Assembly: GCA_965232465.1 (NCBI GenBank)
Contig: OZ246977.1
Location: 1,364,001 to 1,428,000, forward strand
Origin: G965232465 sp965232465
GTDB lineage: Bacteria; Pseudomonadota; Alphaproteobacteria; JAQWUY01
Direction of reading: 5' to 3'
Length of the DNA: 64,000 bases
Below, piece by piece: positions 27,076-36,853 of this stretch. The number at the start of each line of letters is the position of its first letter. Within the stretch, counting starts at the first letter, position 1. The notes below the pieces were generated by a model. The model had not been told where the DNA came from. It saw only the letters and a program-made list of their open reading frames with translations, and did not search any database. Made by a program: the position numbers and the translations under genes.

Positions 27076-29706
27076 CTACAATTTTTCAAGGACTAATTTA
27101 GTTTTTTTCACAATTTGCTGGGCATCTGCCAAAGATTTTTTATCTTTTTCGATGATATGGGTGGGGGCTTGGGATAAGTATCCTGCGTTGCTTAATTTTC
27201 CCGAAAACTTTTTCACATCGCCTTGGGCTTTTTTCAATACTTTGCTTAGCCGTGTGATTTCTGCATCTGTATCAATGGCACCATCGAAAGGGATAAACAC
27301 TGTGGCACCATCTTGTAAGAATTGCCCCGCCCCTTGAATCGGTGTATCAATCTGTATAATCGGGTTGGTTTTTGCCAGTTTTTGTATCAAATCTGCATGC
27401 GTTTGCAATGCTTGATGCCGATCAGTGTGTACACCCATAACTTTTACATCAATAGTATTTTGGGCGGGAATGTTCATTTCTATGCGGATTGAGCGTAATT
27501 TTGTAATAAAGCGTTTGATATAATCAATTTCATCTTGGGCAACCTTATCTGTATTATCCGCTGATTGTTGTAACCACCCTGCCCCGATAAGAGCTGTATC
27601 TTTGGTACCAAACTCTGTCCATAATTCTTCGGTAATAAAGGGAATCATTGGGTGCAGAAGTTTTAAAATATGTTGATACACCCAGCCCATTGTATGGCGG
27701 GTTTCGATAATAATATTATCGTTTTCTGATCGATATAAAGACTTGGAAAATTCTACATACCAATCACAAAATGTCCCGCGGACAAAATGATATAATACAT
27801 TGGAAGCTTCCGAAAAACGATAAGATTCGATGGCTTTTTCGAAATTGTCTTTTGCTTGTATTAAATCAGCAATAATCCAGCGGTTAATAGGGCTATTTGG
27901 ACTGGCTATATCAAAGTCCTTGGGGGCATACGCTTTGTTTATTTCACAAAACTTGCCCGCATTCCAAATTTTGGTTAAGAATCCTTTTGAACCTTCGACC
28001 CGTGATGTACTGAATTTAATGTCTTTTCCTGGTGTAGAAAGGCTAGATAATGTAAACCGTAAAGCATCCGTTCCATATTGTTTAATCAAGATTAGAGGAT
28101 CGATAACATTGCCTTTTGACTTGGACATTTTTGCCCCTTTTTCATCCAATACTAAGGCATGTACGACCACCGTATGAAAGGGTTCAACCCCCATAAAGTG
28201 AATTCCCATCATCATCATACGGGCAACCCAGAAAAACAAAATATCAAATCCTGTTACCAAAATATCATTTTGATAATATCTGTCTAATTCAGGGGTATTT
28301 TCTGGCCAGCCCAATGTGGAAAACGGCCACAAGGCGGATGAAAACCAAGTGTCCAAAACATCACTGTCTCTTTTCAATACCACATCATCACCAAACTGTA
28401 CTTTTGCCTGTGTATACGCATCTTGTTTTGTATCCGCCACAAATACAGTGCCATCTGGTGCATACCAAGCGGGAATCTGATGTCCCCACCACAATTGACG
28501 GGAAATACACCATGGTTGGATATTATCCATCCAGTCAAAATATGTTTTTGTCCAATTTTCGGGAATAATTTTTGTACATCCTGATTTAACCGCTTCAATG
28601 GCGGGTTGTGCCAATTTTTCTGCATCCATATACCACTGATCGGTCAAAAAGGGTTCAATCGGCACCCCCCCTCTGTCCCCATAAGGTACTGTGTGGGTAT
28701 ATTCTTCCACATGATTTAAATATCCAAGTACTTCCATATCTTCAACCACTTTTTGACGACAGATAAACCTTTCGAGTCCTCTGTATTTATTTGGTACATT
28801 ATCATTCATATACCCATTTTTGGTTAAGATATTGATACTTTCCAAGTCTTGGCGTTTGCCCACTTCAAAATCATTAAAATCATGGGCGGGTGTTATCTTT
28901 ACCGCCCCTGTGCCTTGTTGGGGATCGGCATATGCATCGGCAACAATGGGAATATACTTACCCGTAAGCGGTTGAATACACATCTTACCCACCAAATCTG
29001 TATACCGTTCGTCATCAGGATGCACAGCAACACCCGTATCACCAAGCATGGTTTCCGGGCGAGTGGTACCCACCGTAATAAAGGTGTTTTCAAGCCCTAC
29101 AATAGGATAGTTAAAAAACCACATATGTCCATTGACTTCTGTTTGAATCACTTCTAAGTCAGAAATTGCTGTTTCCAGTTTTACATCCCAATTCACCAGC
29201 CGTTTGTCACGGTATATAAGCCCTTGGTTATACAATTCGACAAAAACTTTGACAACCGCCTTACTCAGCCCTTCATCCATGGTAAAGCGTTCATGATTCC
29301 AATCGGTGGAATTGCCCAATCTGCGTTGTTGTTGGACAATCTGTCCGCCAGATTGGCGTTTCCATTCCCACACTTTTTCCAAGAACCTATCCCGTCCCAA
29401 ATCATGGCGTTTAAGTCCTTGTTTATTGAGCATCCTCTCGACCACCATTTGTGTGGCAATACCCGCATGGTCTGTCCCTGGTACCCACAAAGTGTCAAAA
29501 CCTTGCATGCGCTTATACCTTATAATAATATCTTGCATAGTATTATTTAACGCATGACCCATATGTAAATTGCCTGTTACATTAGGGGGGGGAATGACCA
29601 CAGAAAATGGTGTCCCCACACCAGAAGGGGTAAAATATCCCCCTTGTTCCCATTTGTCATATATATCTTGTTCCCGATTCGCATGCAAAAAGGTTTTGTC
29701 TAACAT
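27076..29706 (-). CDS. valS: Valyl-tRNA synthetase
   Basis: A protein of 876 aa. The class I HIGH-type motif appears as NVTGNLHMGHALN (about 38-51) and KMSKS as GAKMSKSKGNVIDP (about 525). The editing domain includes TVGTTRPETMLGDTGVAVHP. The C-terminus is a predicted coiled coil ending LSNAGYLSQAPTHIIEKD, characteristic of ValS. It is preceded by tolC on the same strand with an 89-bp gap. The 3' side carries mobile-element debris and no obvious terminator. Confidence 0.97.
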   Translation of the reverse strand: MLDKTFLHANREQDIYDKWEQGGYFTPSGVGTPFSVVIPPPNVTGNLHMGHALNNTMQDIIIRYKRMQGFDTLWVPGTDHAGIATQMVVERMLNKQGLKRHDLGRDRFLEKVWEWKRQSGGQIVQQQRRLGNSTDWNHERFTMDEGLSKAVVKVFVELYNQGLIYRDKRLVNWDVKLETAISDLEVIQTEVNGHMWFFNYPIVGLENTFITVGTTRPETMLGDTGVAVHPDDERYTDLVGKMCIQPLTGKYIPIVADAYADPQQGTGAVKITPAHDFNDFEVGKRQDLESINILTKNGYMNDNVPNKYRGLERFICRQKVVEDMEVLGYLNHVEEYTHTVPYGDRGGVPIEPFLTDQWYMDAEKLAQPAIEAVKSGCTKIIPENWTKTYFDWMDNIQPWCISRQLWWGHQIPAWYAPDGTVFVADTKQDAYTQAKVQFGDDVVLKRDSDVLDTWFSSALWPFSTLGWPENTPELDRYYQNDILVTGFDILFFWVARMMMMGIHFMGVEPFHTVVVHALVLDEKGAKMSKSKGNVIDPLILIKQYGTDALRFTLSSLSTPGKDIKFSTSRVEGSKGFLTKIWNAGKFCEINKAYAPKDFDIASPNSPINRWIIADLIQAKDNFEKAIESYRFSEASNVLYHFVRGTFCDWYVEFSKSLYRSENDNIIIETRHTMGWVYQHILKLLHPMIPFITEELWTEFGTKDTALIGAGWLQQSADNTDKVAQDEIDYIKRFITKLRSIRIEMNIPAQNTIDVKVMGVHTDRHQALQTHADLIQKLAKTNPIIQIDTPIQGAGQFLQDGATVFIPFDGAIDTDAEITRLSKVLKKAQGDVKKFSGKLSNAGYLSQAPTHIIEKDKKSLADAQQIVKKTKLVLEKL

Positions 29707-29795
29707 AAATATTTCCTTATTATATCAAACTGTTTTATCAACGCTTTAATTTTAAAAATCGTTACATATGCGTTTCTTTAAATCCAGAGAATATA

Positions 29796-31064
29796 TTATA
29801 AATCGCTAAATTTATCAACCGTCATGTTACCTGTTATGGTTAATATATCGACAATTGCCAAAGCGTATTGTTTTAATCCTGTCACATATTGTTGGGTGGC
29901 ATTGATTTCGGCTTCTATTTTTTCCAACAATGCATCAGAGGTGGATTGTCCTGCGTTATATTTCACCTGTTCCGTCTCAACCGCCACTTTGTTTGCTTGT
30001 ACAGTGATTAAATTGGCATCCAACAGATTTTTTTGTGTCACATACACCTGCCAAAATTGCCGTAAGGTATTACGGACTGTGTTTTGTTCTACTTTTAGGC
30101 GAATGGCATTATTGCCCAGATTCAAGGTGGTTTTTTCAGTCTTTAGGCGGTTACTTTTGTTCACATCAAATGTTATGTTGTATTGAAGGTTAATTGTATT
30201 GTTTAATTCCCCCCCATCGATGATATTTTTACGGCTTGATGCGGATAAAGTAACCGTACCTTTGCGTTCCGCATGTTCGGATGCAAGGGTATTTTTCAGT
30301 TTATCCCTATTATTAATAAGGATTTTTAAATCCGGATTGTGAACAAATGCCTGTTCGATGGCCATATCAAGGCTAGCAGGCAATGATACTTTCGACAAAT
30401 CAGGAATCGGCAAGTTTTCAGGAGCTTTAAACCCAACAATCCGTTCGAATTCTTGTTCGATATTACTTAATTGCACTTCTAAGCCAATACGGGTGGCTTT
30501 AATGCGGGCAAATTTTGCCTGTGAATTCAATTTTACAGATTCGGACAAAGTGCCATTTTGAAAATTGATATTATCGCGTATCATCGCAGATTCAGCGGAT
30601 TTTTCGCTCTGTAGTTGCGTTTCATATTGCCGTCTTAATTCGATAAGCGAAAAATAAGTATTTATAATTGTTTTAATGACCGAAGTTTCTGTTTTATAAT
30701 ATGTCAAGTCCGCATTTTTTTCGTCGATGAGTGCATTTTCATAAGCTAATTCTTCACGTCCAAATGTGTATGCCGTCCAGCGCCCCGATAAGGTTGCAGA
30801 AGATGCATTGCCATCACGATTTACAGATTCCAATCCACCTGTAAATCGGTTGCTGGCATCCACAGATAGCGACAATGTGGGTTTAAGTTCCGCCACCAAT
30901 CGTTCTGTATCCAGCTTAGTCGTGTCCCGTACCGCCCGTGCCAAATTAATTTCATCCAATGTATTTAATGCCAAATTTAAGGCATTATAAAATGTAACCG
31001 GCTGTGCATAAGACACCCCCAAAAAGGTAAATATACCCATGCTGATAAGTTTCGTTTTTAACAT
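29796..31064 (-). CDS. TolC-family outer membrane efflux protein
   Basis: A protein of 422 aa. It has a signal peptide (MLKTKLISMGIFTFLGVSYA) and two OEP-type repeats rich in long helices, with Leu/Ala heptads around 100-230 and 300-410. VTFYNALNLALNTLDEINLARA resembles the start of TolC-like factors. It would form a trimeric outer-membrane/periplasm duct for type I secretion or efflux. No inner-membrane partner lies next to it, so the substrate cannot be inferred. Confidence 0.8.
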   Translation of the reverse strand: MLKTKLISMGIFTFLGVSYAQPVTFYNALNLALNTLDEINLARAVRDTTKLDTERLVAELKPTLSLSVDASNRFTGGLESVNRDGNASSATLSGRWTAYTFGREELAYENALIDEKNADLTYYKTETSVIKTIINTYFSLIELRRQYETQLQSEKSAESAMIRDNINFQNGTLSESVKLNSQAKFARIKATRIGLEVQLSNIEQEFERIVGFKAPENLPIPDLSKVSLPASLDMAIEQAFVHNPDLKILINNRDKLKNTLASEHAERKGTVTLSASSRKNIIDGGELNNTINLQYNITFDVNKSNRLKTEKTTLNLGNNAIRLKVEQNTVRNTLRQFWQVYVTQKNLLDANLITVQANKVAVETEQVKYNAGQSTSDALLEKIEAEINATQQYVTGLKQYALAIVDILTITGNMTVDKFSDL

Positions 31065-31161
31065 GATAATCTCACTATTTGATAAATAATTGTCTACAGA
31101 ATAATATGTCCCATTGTACTATATTTTTGCCATTCTAACAACATTATTTTAAAATAAAGGC

Positions 31162-31189
31162 TTGACCTGTTATGGGATTTTATTGTACA
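31162..31189 (+). promoter_or_regulatory. Candidate promoter for tRNA-Cys
   Basis: TTGACC (31162-31167) and TGTACA (31184-31189) are spaced by 16 bp, about 20 bp upstream of the tRNA. The -10 element is a weak match. Confidence 0.4.
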
Positions 31190-31208
31190 AGAAAACACAA
31201 TTTAACAA

Positions 31209-31282
31209 GGCGCGGTGGCGGAGAGGCTACGCAGAGGACTGCAAATCCTCGTACACCGGTTCGAATCCGGTCCGCGCCTCCA
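31209..31282 (+). tRNA. tRNA-Cys (GCA anticodon)
   Basis: The 74-nt cloverleaf has acceptor stem GGCGCGG / CCGCGCC, anticodon stem GAGGA / TCCTC with loop CTGCAAA (anticodon GCA), and T-arm CCGGTTCGAATCCGG. Discriminator T is followed by an encoded CCA at 31280-31282. It is convergent with the downstream phosphate transporter gene. Confidence 0.97.
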
Positions 31283-31307
31283 AATATCCCCCCCTATTTT
31301 AACCGAT

Positions 31308-32942
31308 TTACAAAGTACCTTGTTTAATATGCGTAGGCAGTGATAGTATCGTATTGTGTATTTCGTATATGTTTGAAACAGTTTTAAGGTGCATGTTGCT
31401 GGAATGGGCGGTGACTGTGTCGCCGACTGATAGGCGTTTTAGGTGGCGGTGTAGGCTTTTTTGATAATTGCCCTGCATAATCTGTTGTTGTTTGGTAATT
31501 TCGTCCGTTTGGGTATCACCCCCACGATTGCCCATCAACACATCAAACATCAACAGCGTACCCTGTCGCAGTTGTTCATACATGACCTTAATTTCTTGCC
31601 AGCCTTTTTCTGAAAATAATATCTTATTGGTGTACTTTTCCTTTGCCAAATCCATAAATACCCCTGATACCAACTCAGATGCCTTGCTTAATTCCACCGC
31701 ATACGATATGTATTCCCGTATCTTCCTTGCCTCATCCTTGGTGAGTGTCCCTTTGGGAATGTCCGTATAAAACTGTTTTAAATCCTCAACCCGTTGCTGA
31801 ATATTGGTATGGGATTTTTGCATACATTCGGTGATATTCGTGTTGTAATTACGGTACGACTCTTCCACCAAACTGACGCTGTTTGCCAAGGTGTCTAGGA
31901 TAAATAAAATTTCCTTGCTCACATACCCATGAATCGTCACACTGTCCACACCCTCCCGTTGGGCTATGGATAAAATACCATTGGTATCTGTCTGTGTATC
32001 AATGGGATTGTCATAGTGTTGTGCTATATTGATAATCTTGGGGATAAATGGTATCCATACCATTAAGGCAAAGTTAAATACCATATGCGTATAAATAAGC
32101 GATTGCTCCTGCAACCCAAACAAATATGCCTGTACCGTATCGGGGGCATATCGTACTATGCCGATTAACACAAGTACACACATAACCGCCATTACACCCC
32201 GTAGTATCATGATAAGTTTTGGGACTGTGCTTTCGTCTTTTTCCCCACCCCGTGTCATCCAGTAGGCTATAAACGCACTGCCCAAGTTTGCCCCTAGTAT
32301 AAACGCTATTCCTGGAACAGCGGATAAGCTACCCGTATGTACGAGGGTTACCAAGGTTAAAATAGACGCCACACTGGAATGCATGGCAAAAGTAAGCACC
32401 GCCCCCACGATAAATGCCAACAATAAATCAGATTCAAAATAATAGACAATATCCACAAACAACGGCATACTTGCCACCGGGGCAATAGCGGATTTTAACA
32501 TTTGTAGGGACAGAATAATCAACCCCATACCAAACAAGATATGTCCGATGTGTTTACGGTGGGCACTGTCAGACTTCAAATGCATCCACCCGCCAATGGC
32601 TAGCAACACAGGAATGAACCCAGATATATCAAAGGTAAGCACCCGAAGCACAATAGCCGAGCCCACATCCGCCCCTATGGCAACGGCAAGAGCAATGGCA
32701 AGCGGAATAATCCCTGTTGCCACCAACCCAGAGGTCAACACGATCACCGCCGTAGCCCCCTGCATGGCGATGGCAAGCACCGCCCCCAATGCAACTGCCC
32801 GTATATTACCATACTTGGTCATAAGTACATTGGCAATCAAACCACCATACGCTTTCTTAACAGACGACCGAACCATGTTAATCGATACCAACATCAACAT
32901 CACACCCGCCATCAACGAAAATATAAATTCTAATAATATCAT
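31308..32942 (-). CDS. Na/Pi-cotransporter family protein with PhoU-like C-terminus
   Basis: A protein of 544 aa. The N-terminal half has eight or more membrane segments in two inverted repeats, marked by QGATAVIVLTSGLVATG and MHSSVASILTLV, corresponding to the QSSS-type motifs of the PNaS family. The C-terminal about 200 residues are soluble and helical, like PhoU. Such proteins move phosphate with sodium. It is the last gene of a unit with the IMPase and lacI genes, overlapping the IMPase gene by ATGA. Phosphate could be released by the upstream phosphatase; this link is inferred. Confidence 0.85.
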   Translation of the reverse strand: MILLEFIFSLMAGVMLMLVSINMVRSSVKKAYGGLIANVLMTKYGNIRAVALGAVLAIAMQGATAVIVLTSGLVATGIIPLAIALAVAIGADVGSAIVLRVLTFDISGFIPVLLAIGGWMHLKSDSAHRKHIGHILFGMGLIILSLQMLKSAIAPVASMPLFVDIVYYFESDLLLAFIVGAVLTFAMHSSVASILTLVTLVHTGSLSAVPGIAFILGANLGSAFIAYWMTRGGEKDESTVPKLIMILRGVMAVMCVLVLIGIVRYAPDTVQAYLFGLQEQSLIYTHMVFNFALMVWIPFIPKIINIAQHYDNPIDTQTDTNGILSIAQREGVDSVTIHGYVSKEILFILDTLANSVSLVEESYRNYNTNITECMQKSHTNIQQRVEDLKQFYTDIPKGTLTKDEARKIREYISYAVELSKASELVSGVFMDLAKEKYTNKILFSEKGWQEIKVMYEQLRQGTLLMFDVLMGNRGGDTQTDEITKQQQIMQGNYQKSLHRHLKRLSVGDTVTAHSSNMHLKTVSNIYEIHNTILSLPTHIKQGTL

Positions 32943-33739
32943 TGGCGTAATAATATATGTTGTAATCCTGTGTCGTTATGGGCAAGTACATGCATTGGGG
33001 TGTATAAAAATTCTGATAAGGTGCCATTATAATACCCTTTGCCCCCTGCTTCTTCAACAATGATTAAGCCTGCTAGTACATCCCAAATGCTGACCTCGTA
33101 TTCATAATACATTTCTGCTTGTCCCATTGCCACACATGCCAATGAATAGGATGCACAGCCGAAAAAGCGATATACCATATGCACATCTTCTATACGGCGG
33201 ATAGTGTCGATATAATCGTCTATTTTCCATCTTACAGAACGGCTAAAAATAGCCTTTGCCCTGTTGAATTCTGTTTCTTTTGATACGCATATGGGGGTAT
33301 CATTCATGTATGCCCCATGCCCTTTGACCGCCCATAATAACATATTTAACATAGGATAATATAGCATGCCCATAACCGCTTCGCCTTGGTCAATATAAGC
33401 AACGGATATACCCCATAACGGTATACCTGATACAAAATTACTGGTACCGTCAATAGGATCAAGCACCCATATACCCATTGTATTGGTATTGGTCTGTTTT
33501 GCAAACGCCTCCCCTTCTTCGGTCAGCATACGATCGGTTTTAAATGTTTCTGCTACCTGTGTCCGCCACAAATCGTCAATTGCCTTATCCGCCATGGTCA
33601 CAAAATCTTGTTTGCGTTTTTCTTCGACAAAATTATCCGTATGCTCAGCTCGCATGCGGTGTGCCATTTCACCTGATTGTAATATGAGGTCTTTGGCGAA
33701 ATCTAATCGGTGTTGAATATGTTGGGCGATATGTGTCAT
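32939..33739 (-). CDS. Inositol-monophosphatase family phosphatase
   Basis: A protein of 266 aa. Metal-binding motif WVLDPIDGTSNFVSGIPLWG (the DPxDGTxNF signature) and C-terminal WDVLAGLIIVEEAGGKGY are present. An EE pair in LTEEGEAF supplies the third ligand region. Family members hydrolyse inositol monophosphate, histidinol phosphate or PAP. Here it overlaps the phosphate transporter and lacI genes by four bases each, at the end of a glycerophosphodiester-uptake operon. A sugar- or polyol-phosphate substrate is therefore more likely than a housekeeping SuhB role, but this is inference. Confidence 0.85.
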   Translation of the reverse strand: MTHIAQHIQHRLDFAKDLILQSGEMAHRMRAEHTDNFVEEKRKQDFVTMADKAIDDLWRTQVAETFKTDRMLTEEGEAFAKQTNTNTMGIWVLDPIDGTSNFVSGIPLWGISVAYIDQGEAVMGMLYYPMLNMLLWAVKGHGAYMNDTPICVSKETEFNRAKAIFSRSVRWKIDDYIDTIRRIEDVHMVYRFFGCASYSLACVAMGQAEMYYEYEVSIWDVLAGLIIVEEAGGKGYYNGTLSEFLYTPMHVLAHNDTGLQHILLRQ

Positions 33740-34797
33740 GGTTTCCTTTTCCTAGTTGTTTTACGATATACAGGCTGTATTTGTTGAAATCTTGTCCTGT
33801 ACGTTATATGCTTTGTTTCACAATGTCCTTCGATAAAATGCAAAGCACTGCGGGCTTGTTCAGATAAATTTTCTTCGATAGTCGAAAGTTGTACACTTGT
33901 AAGATTGCTCTCATTTTTATTATCGAATCCTAATATTTGTACATCTTTGGGGACTTTTATATGTATATCTTTTAAACTTTCAAGTACGGCAATACTCCAC
34001 CTATCAATAACACCGAAAATACTGTCTAATTCGTTTAGGTCTTGCTTAATTTTATAGGCAAGATTATAAAAGTCTTGATAATAATCCTTTTTGGCTTCAT
34101 AGATCACCAATTCATATCCCTGTGATACCACATAGCTTTGAAATATCTCCATACGGCTACGGATGGTCAAGGACATGTCTTCTGCACAGGATAAAACCCC
34201 TATTTTTTTATGTTTCCGGGGGGATAGCATTTTTAACGCCAATCGGGCAACCGCCATAGGACTGTCACATACATGATACGCATCTTGAATACTAGGGTTG
34301 CGTTGCATCAGTACCATAGGGATATTGTGATCTTTGCATTCCTTAACCATTTCAAGACTGGGATCTTCGGCTGTGCAAATAATGCCCTTTACCCGATAAG
34401 CAATAAATTGACGAATAAGCATATCAATACCCTGTTGCTGTTGTACAGGCATAATCAAAGGGTGCATGTTTTGTAAAATAGTTTCTTGTATCACCGAATA
34501 TAAACGGGAACTAGCAAGCGGGGCTAGGTTGGTGGCAAACATATCAGTATTATTTTCATTGTAATTGGGGTTGGTGGAGGCGACAATACCGATTAAATTT
34601 GAATGTTTGCTAAAAAAACCGCTGTTTATATAGTTGGTACGATACCCCAAAGTATTTGCCGCATCAATCACCTTTTTACCGACACTTTCTGATATATATG
34701 CCCCCTCAACAAATGCCCGTGACACAGTCGACTGGGATACGCCCGCCAACCGTGCCACATCCATAGAGGTAATGCGATTGCCTAATTTTCTTGTCAT
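33736..34797 (-). CDS. LacI-family transcriptional regulator
   Basis: A protein of 353 aa. The N-terminal helix-turn-helix TSMDVARLAGVSQSTVSRAF plus hinge (AANTLGYRTNYIN) is typical of LacI, followed by a periplasmic-binding-protein-like effector domain (about 65-340). It sits at the end of the ugp-like operon and probably controls it in response to an imported compound. A MITE-like element begins 10 bp before its ATG, and no ribosome-binding site is visible. Expression may therefore be altered. Confidence 0.9.
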   Translation of the reverse strand: MTRKLGNRITSMDVARLAGVSQSTVSRAFVEGAYISESVGKKVIDAANTLGYRTNYINSGFFSKHSNLIGIVASTNPNYNENNTDMFATNLAPLASSRLYSVIQETILQNMHPLIMPVQQQQGIDMLIRQFIAYRVKGIICTAEDPSLEMVKECKDHNIPMVLMQRNPSIQDAYHVCDSPMAVARLALKMLSPRKHKKIGVLSCAEDMSLTIRSRMEIFQSYVVSQGYELVIYEAKKDYYQDFYNLAYKIKQDLNELDSIFGVIDRWSIAVLESLKDIHIKVPKDVQILGFDNKNESNLTSVQLSTIEENLSEQARSALHFIEGHCETKHITYRTRFQQIQPVYRKTTRKRKP

Positions 34798-34806
34798 GCC
34801 ATACTA

Positions 34807-34933
34807 TAGTTGATTTGGTATAAAATGATTCGCCATATTTATTATACTATACATTTTATTTTGTTGGTAAGTTTAAGGGGCTAACGCCTCTCGCTCAGTA
34901 TTATAAGTCAATCAAAGTATATTTAATTGACTA
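34807..34933. mobile_element. MITE-like element, copy 2 (internally shortened)
   Basis: About 127 bp from TAGTTGAT (34807) to ATTGACTA (34926-34933), flanked by TA-containing sequence. It shares TATAAAATGATTC, ATTTTATTTTGTTGG and AAGGGGCTAACGCC with copy 1 but lacks the middle. The right end lies inside the 3' end of the ugpQ-like gene and supplies its stop codon. Confidence 0.6.
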
Positions 34934-35753
34934 TATTTCTAAAATCACTGATACATTTTAATTCATCTGTTTGAAACACCCGAACGCCCATATCAAAAAG
35001 ACGTCCCCAAATAGCACTGGGATTTTCCAAGCCTGCATCATCATGATACCCTTTGATGCCATGGGAACACATCAAAGTGTTTACCCATATTTTTATATCA
35101 TGTTCCTTAAAATATGTATAAACATGGGATAAAGTATCGAGGCTGTCATATTTAGATTCCACCACCACTGCATCCATATAGGTTGCCAAGGCACAATATT
35201 GTTGCCAGTTATCTTTGTTAAAATGTAAAATGGGCATACCCAAACACCCTATAGTATCAGATATAGCCTGTAAATCTTGTATGCTTTGCACATCAGCTAC
35301 ATTATTTTTGATATCCACGAAATCTTGTGTATCTGTGCGTTTTATGACCTCTGTAATATGGGGGAGTAAATGTCGATATTTAGCATCTAAGTCCAGATAC
35401 ACTTTCCCCCGTGCCATATCCACAAATTCTTCTAAGGTTGGTATAATCTGTTCCGTAATATGGGTATCTCTGCCGTCTGCGTATTTCAGCCGAAACTTTT
35501 TAAGATCTTGCATGGTTAACGATTGTGGGTCAATATCCACCCCCACCATACGCAATAAACTCTTATCATGCATAACAAACAATACGCCATCGGCACTTTG
35601 TTGAATATCCACCTCCACAATATCATAACCATTATCAATACAGTGTTGCAGGGACAGCAACGAATTTTCAGGGGCATTACGCCACGCCCCACGGTGGGCA
35701 ACAATGCCAAAAGTATTATCGAGTGATTTTATAAAATCCGTATAAGTCATCAT
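34923..35753 (-). CDS. ugpQ: Glycerophosphodiester phosphodiesterase (UgpQ-like)
   Basis: A protein of 276 aa. It carries the GDPD signature: GIVAHRGAWRNAPENSLLSL, DIVEVDIQQSADGVLFVMHD (catalytic His and metal-binding Glu/Asp). It cleaves glycerophosphodiesters to glycerol-3-phosphate and an alcohol. No signal peptide is present, so it acts on imported substrate in the cytoplasm, as UgpQ does. The last residues (IVN) and the stop codon derive from the MITE-like repeat, so the native C-terminus may be slightly truncated. Confidence 0.9.
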   Translation of the reverse strand: MMTYTDFIKSLDNTFGIVAHRGAWRNAPENSLLSLQHCIDNGYDIVEVDIQQSADGVLFVMHDKSLLRMVGVDIDPQSLTMQDLKKFRLKYADGRDTHITEQIIPTLEEFVDMARGKVYLDLDAKYRHLLPHITEVIKRTDTQDFVDIKNNVADVQSIQDLQAISDTIGCLGMPILHFNKDNWQQYCALATYMDAVVVESKYDSLDTLSHVYTYFKEHDIKIWVNTLMCSHGIKGYHDDAGLENPSAIWGRLFDMGVRVFQTDELKCISDFRNIVN

Positions 35754-35785
35754 AAATCCTTTTCTTAATATATGCCTTTATATTT

Positions 35786-36853
35786 TTATATGCGGGCGTG
35801 TGTATGTTTATTGAAAAAATGTAAGTCCTCAGCCAAGCAGGATATATAGATGGTATCACCCGCCGATGGCACCGTATTTTCAAATATGGATATATACATA
35901 TCTACCCCATTACACACCACACGCATGGTGCTATATGCCCCCATATTTTCCACAAAACTTACTTTTGCTACGATTGTATTATCCATGGGCATATCGCTTA
36001 TAATGATTTTTTCTGCCCGCATGCCCAATAAAACATCATCTGCTGTTATATTGTGTGTATCACAAACAGATTGCCAATTTATGAGTACGCTACCTAAACC
36101 TTGTACAGCAGATAAAGGCACTATGTTCATCGCAGGGGTACCAATAAACTGTGCCACAAATACAGATGCAGGACGATTATAAATCATTTCTGGTGTATCA
36201 TATTGTTCGACAACACCATTGTTTAAAATCATAATTTTATCAGCTAATGTCATGGCTTCTATTTGATCGTGGGTTACAAAAATGGAAGTTGCCCGAATAT
36301 CATGATGTAAATCGGTTAATTCCACCCGCATTTCATGGCGTAATTTTGCATCCAAATTTGACAAAGGCTCATCGTATAAAATCACCTTGGGCTTTCGTAC
36401 AATGGCACGGGCAATTGCCACCCGCTGTTGTTGTCCACCAGACAACTGTGAGGGACGGCGATCCAGTAAATGGGACAAGTCAACAATTTTTGCCACCTCA
36501 GCAATACGGGTGTGCCGTTCTGCTTTTTTTACCTTTGCCACTTTCATAGCATATCCAATATTATCGGCAACCGTCATATGCGGATATAAGGCATAATTTT
36601 GAAATACCATCGCCAGTCCCCGCTTTTTCGGTTCTTGGTCTTGTACTGCCGCCCCGTCGATATAAATTTCGCCACCGGTTACGGTTTCAAGCCCGGCAAT
36701 CATATTCATTAAAGTGGACTTTCCACAGCCACTGGGTCCTAAAATAACCGTAAACGCATTCTTATCAAAACTGACATTTAAGTTTTTAATAACCGCACCC
36801 GATCCATAATCTTTGGTGACATTTTTTAATTCAATATATTTTTTTTGTGTCAT
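35786..36853 (-). CDS. ugpC: ABC transporter ATP-binding protein, UgpC/MalK type
   Basis: A protein of 355 aa. It has Walker A GPSGCGKST (about 39-47), Q-loop FQNYALYPHMT, signature LSGGQQQRVAIARA, Walker B VILYDEPLSNLDAKLR and the switch His in FVTHD. A C-terminal TOBE domain (about 240-350) is typical of MalK/UgpC-type sugar and glycerol-3-phosphate importers. It sits between ugpE and ugpQ. The ATPase itself is intact although both permeases of the operon are damaged; it might serve another importer. Confidence 0.92.
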   Translation of the reverse strand: MTQKKYIELKNVTKDYGSGAVIKNLNVSFDKNAFTVILGPSGCGKSTLMNMIAGLETVTGGEIYIDGAAVQDQEPKKRGLAMVFQNYALYPHMTVADNIGYAMKVAKVKKAERHTRIAEVAKIVDLSHLLDRRPSQLSGGQQQRVAIARAIVRKPKVILYDEPLSNLDAKLRHEMRVELTDLHHDIRATSIFVTHDQIEAMTLADKIMILNNGVVEQYDTPEMIYNRPASVFVAQFIGTPAMNIVPLSAVQGLGSVLINWQSVCDTHNITADDVLLGMRAEKIIISDMPMDNTIVAKVSFVENMGAYSTMRVVCNGVDMYISIFENTVPSAGDTIYISCLAEDLHFFNKHTHARI

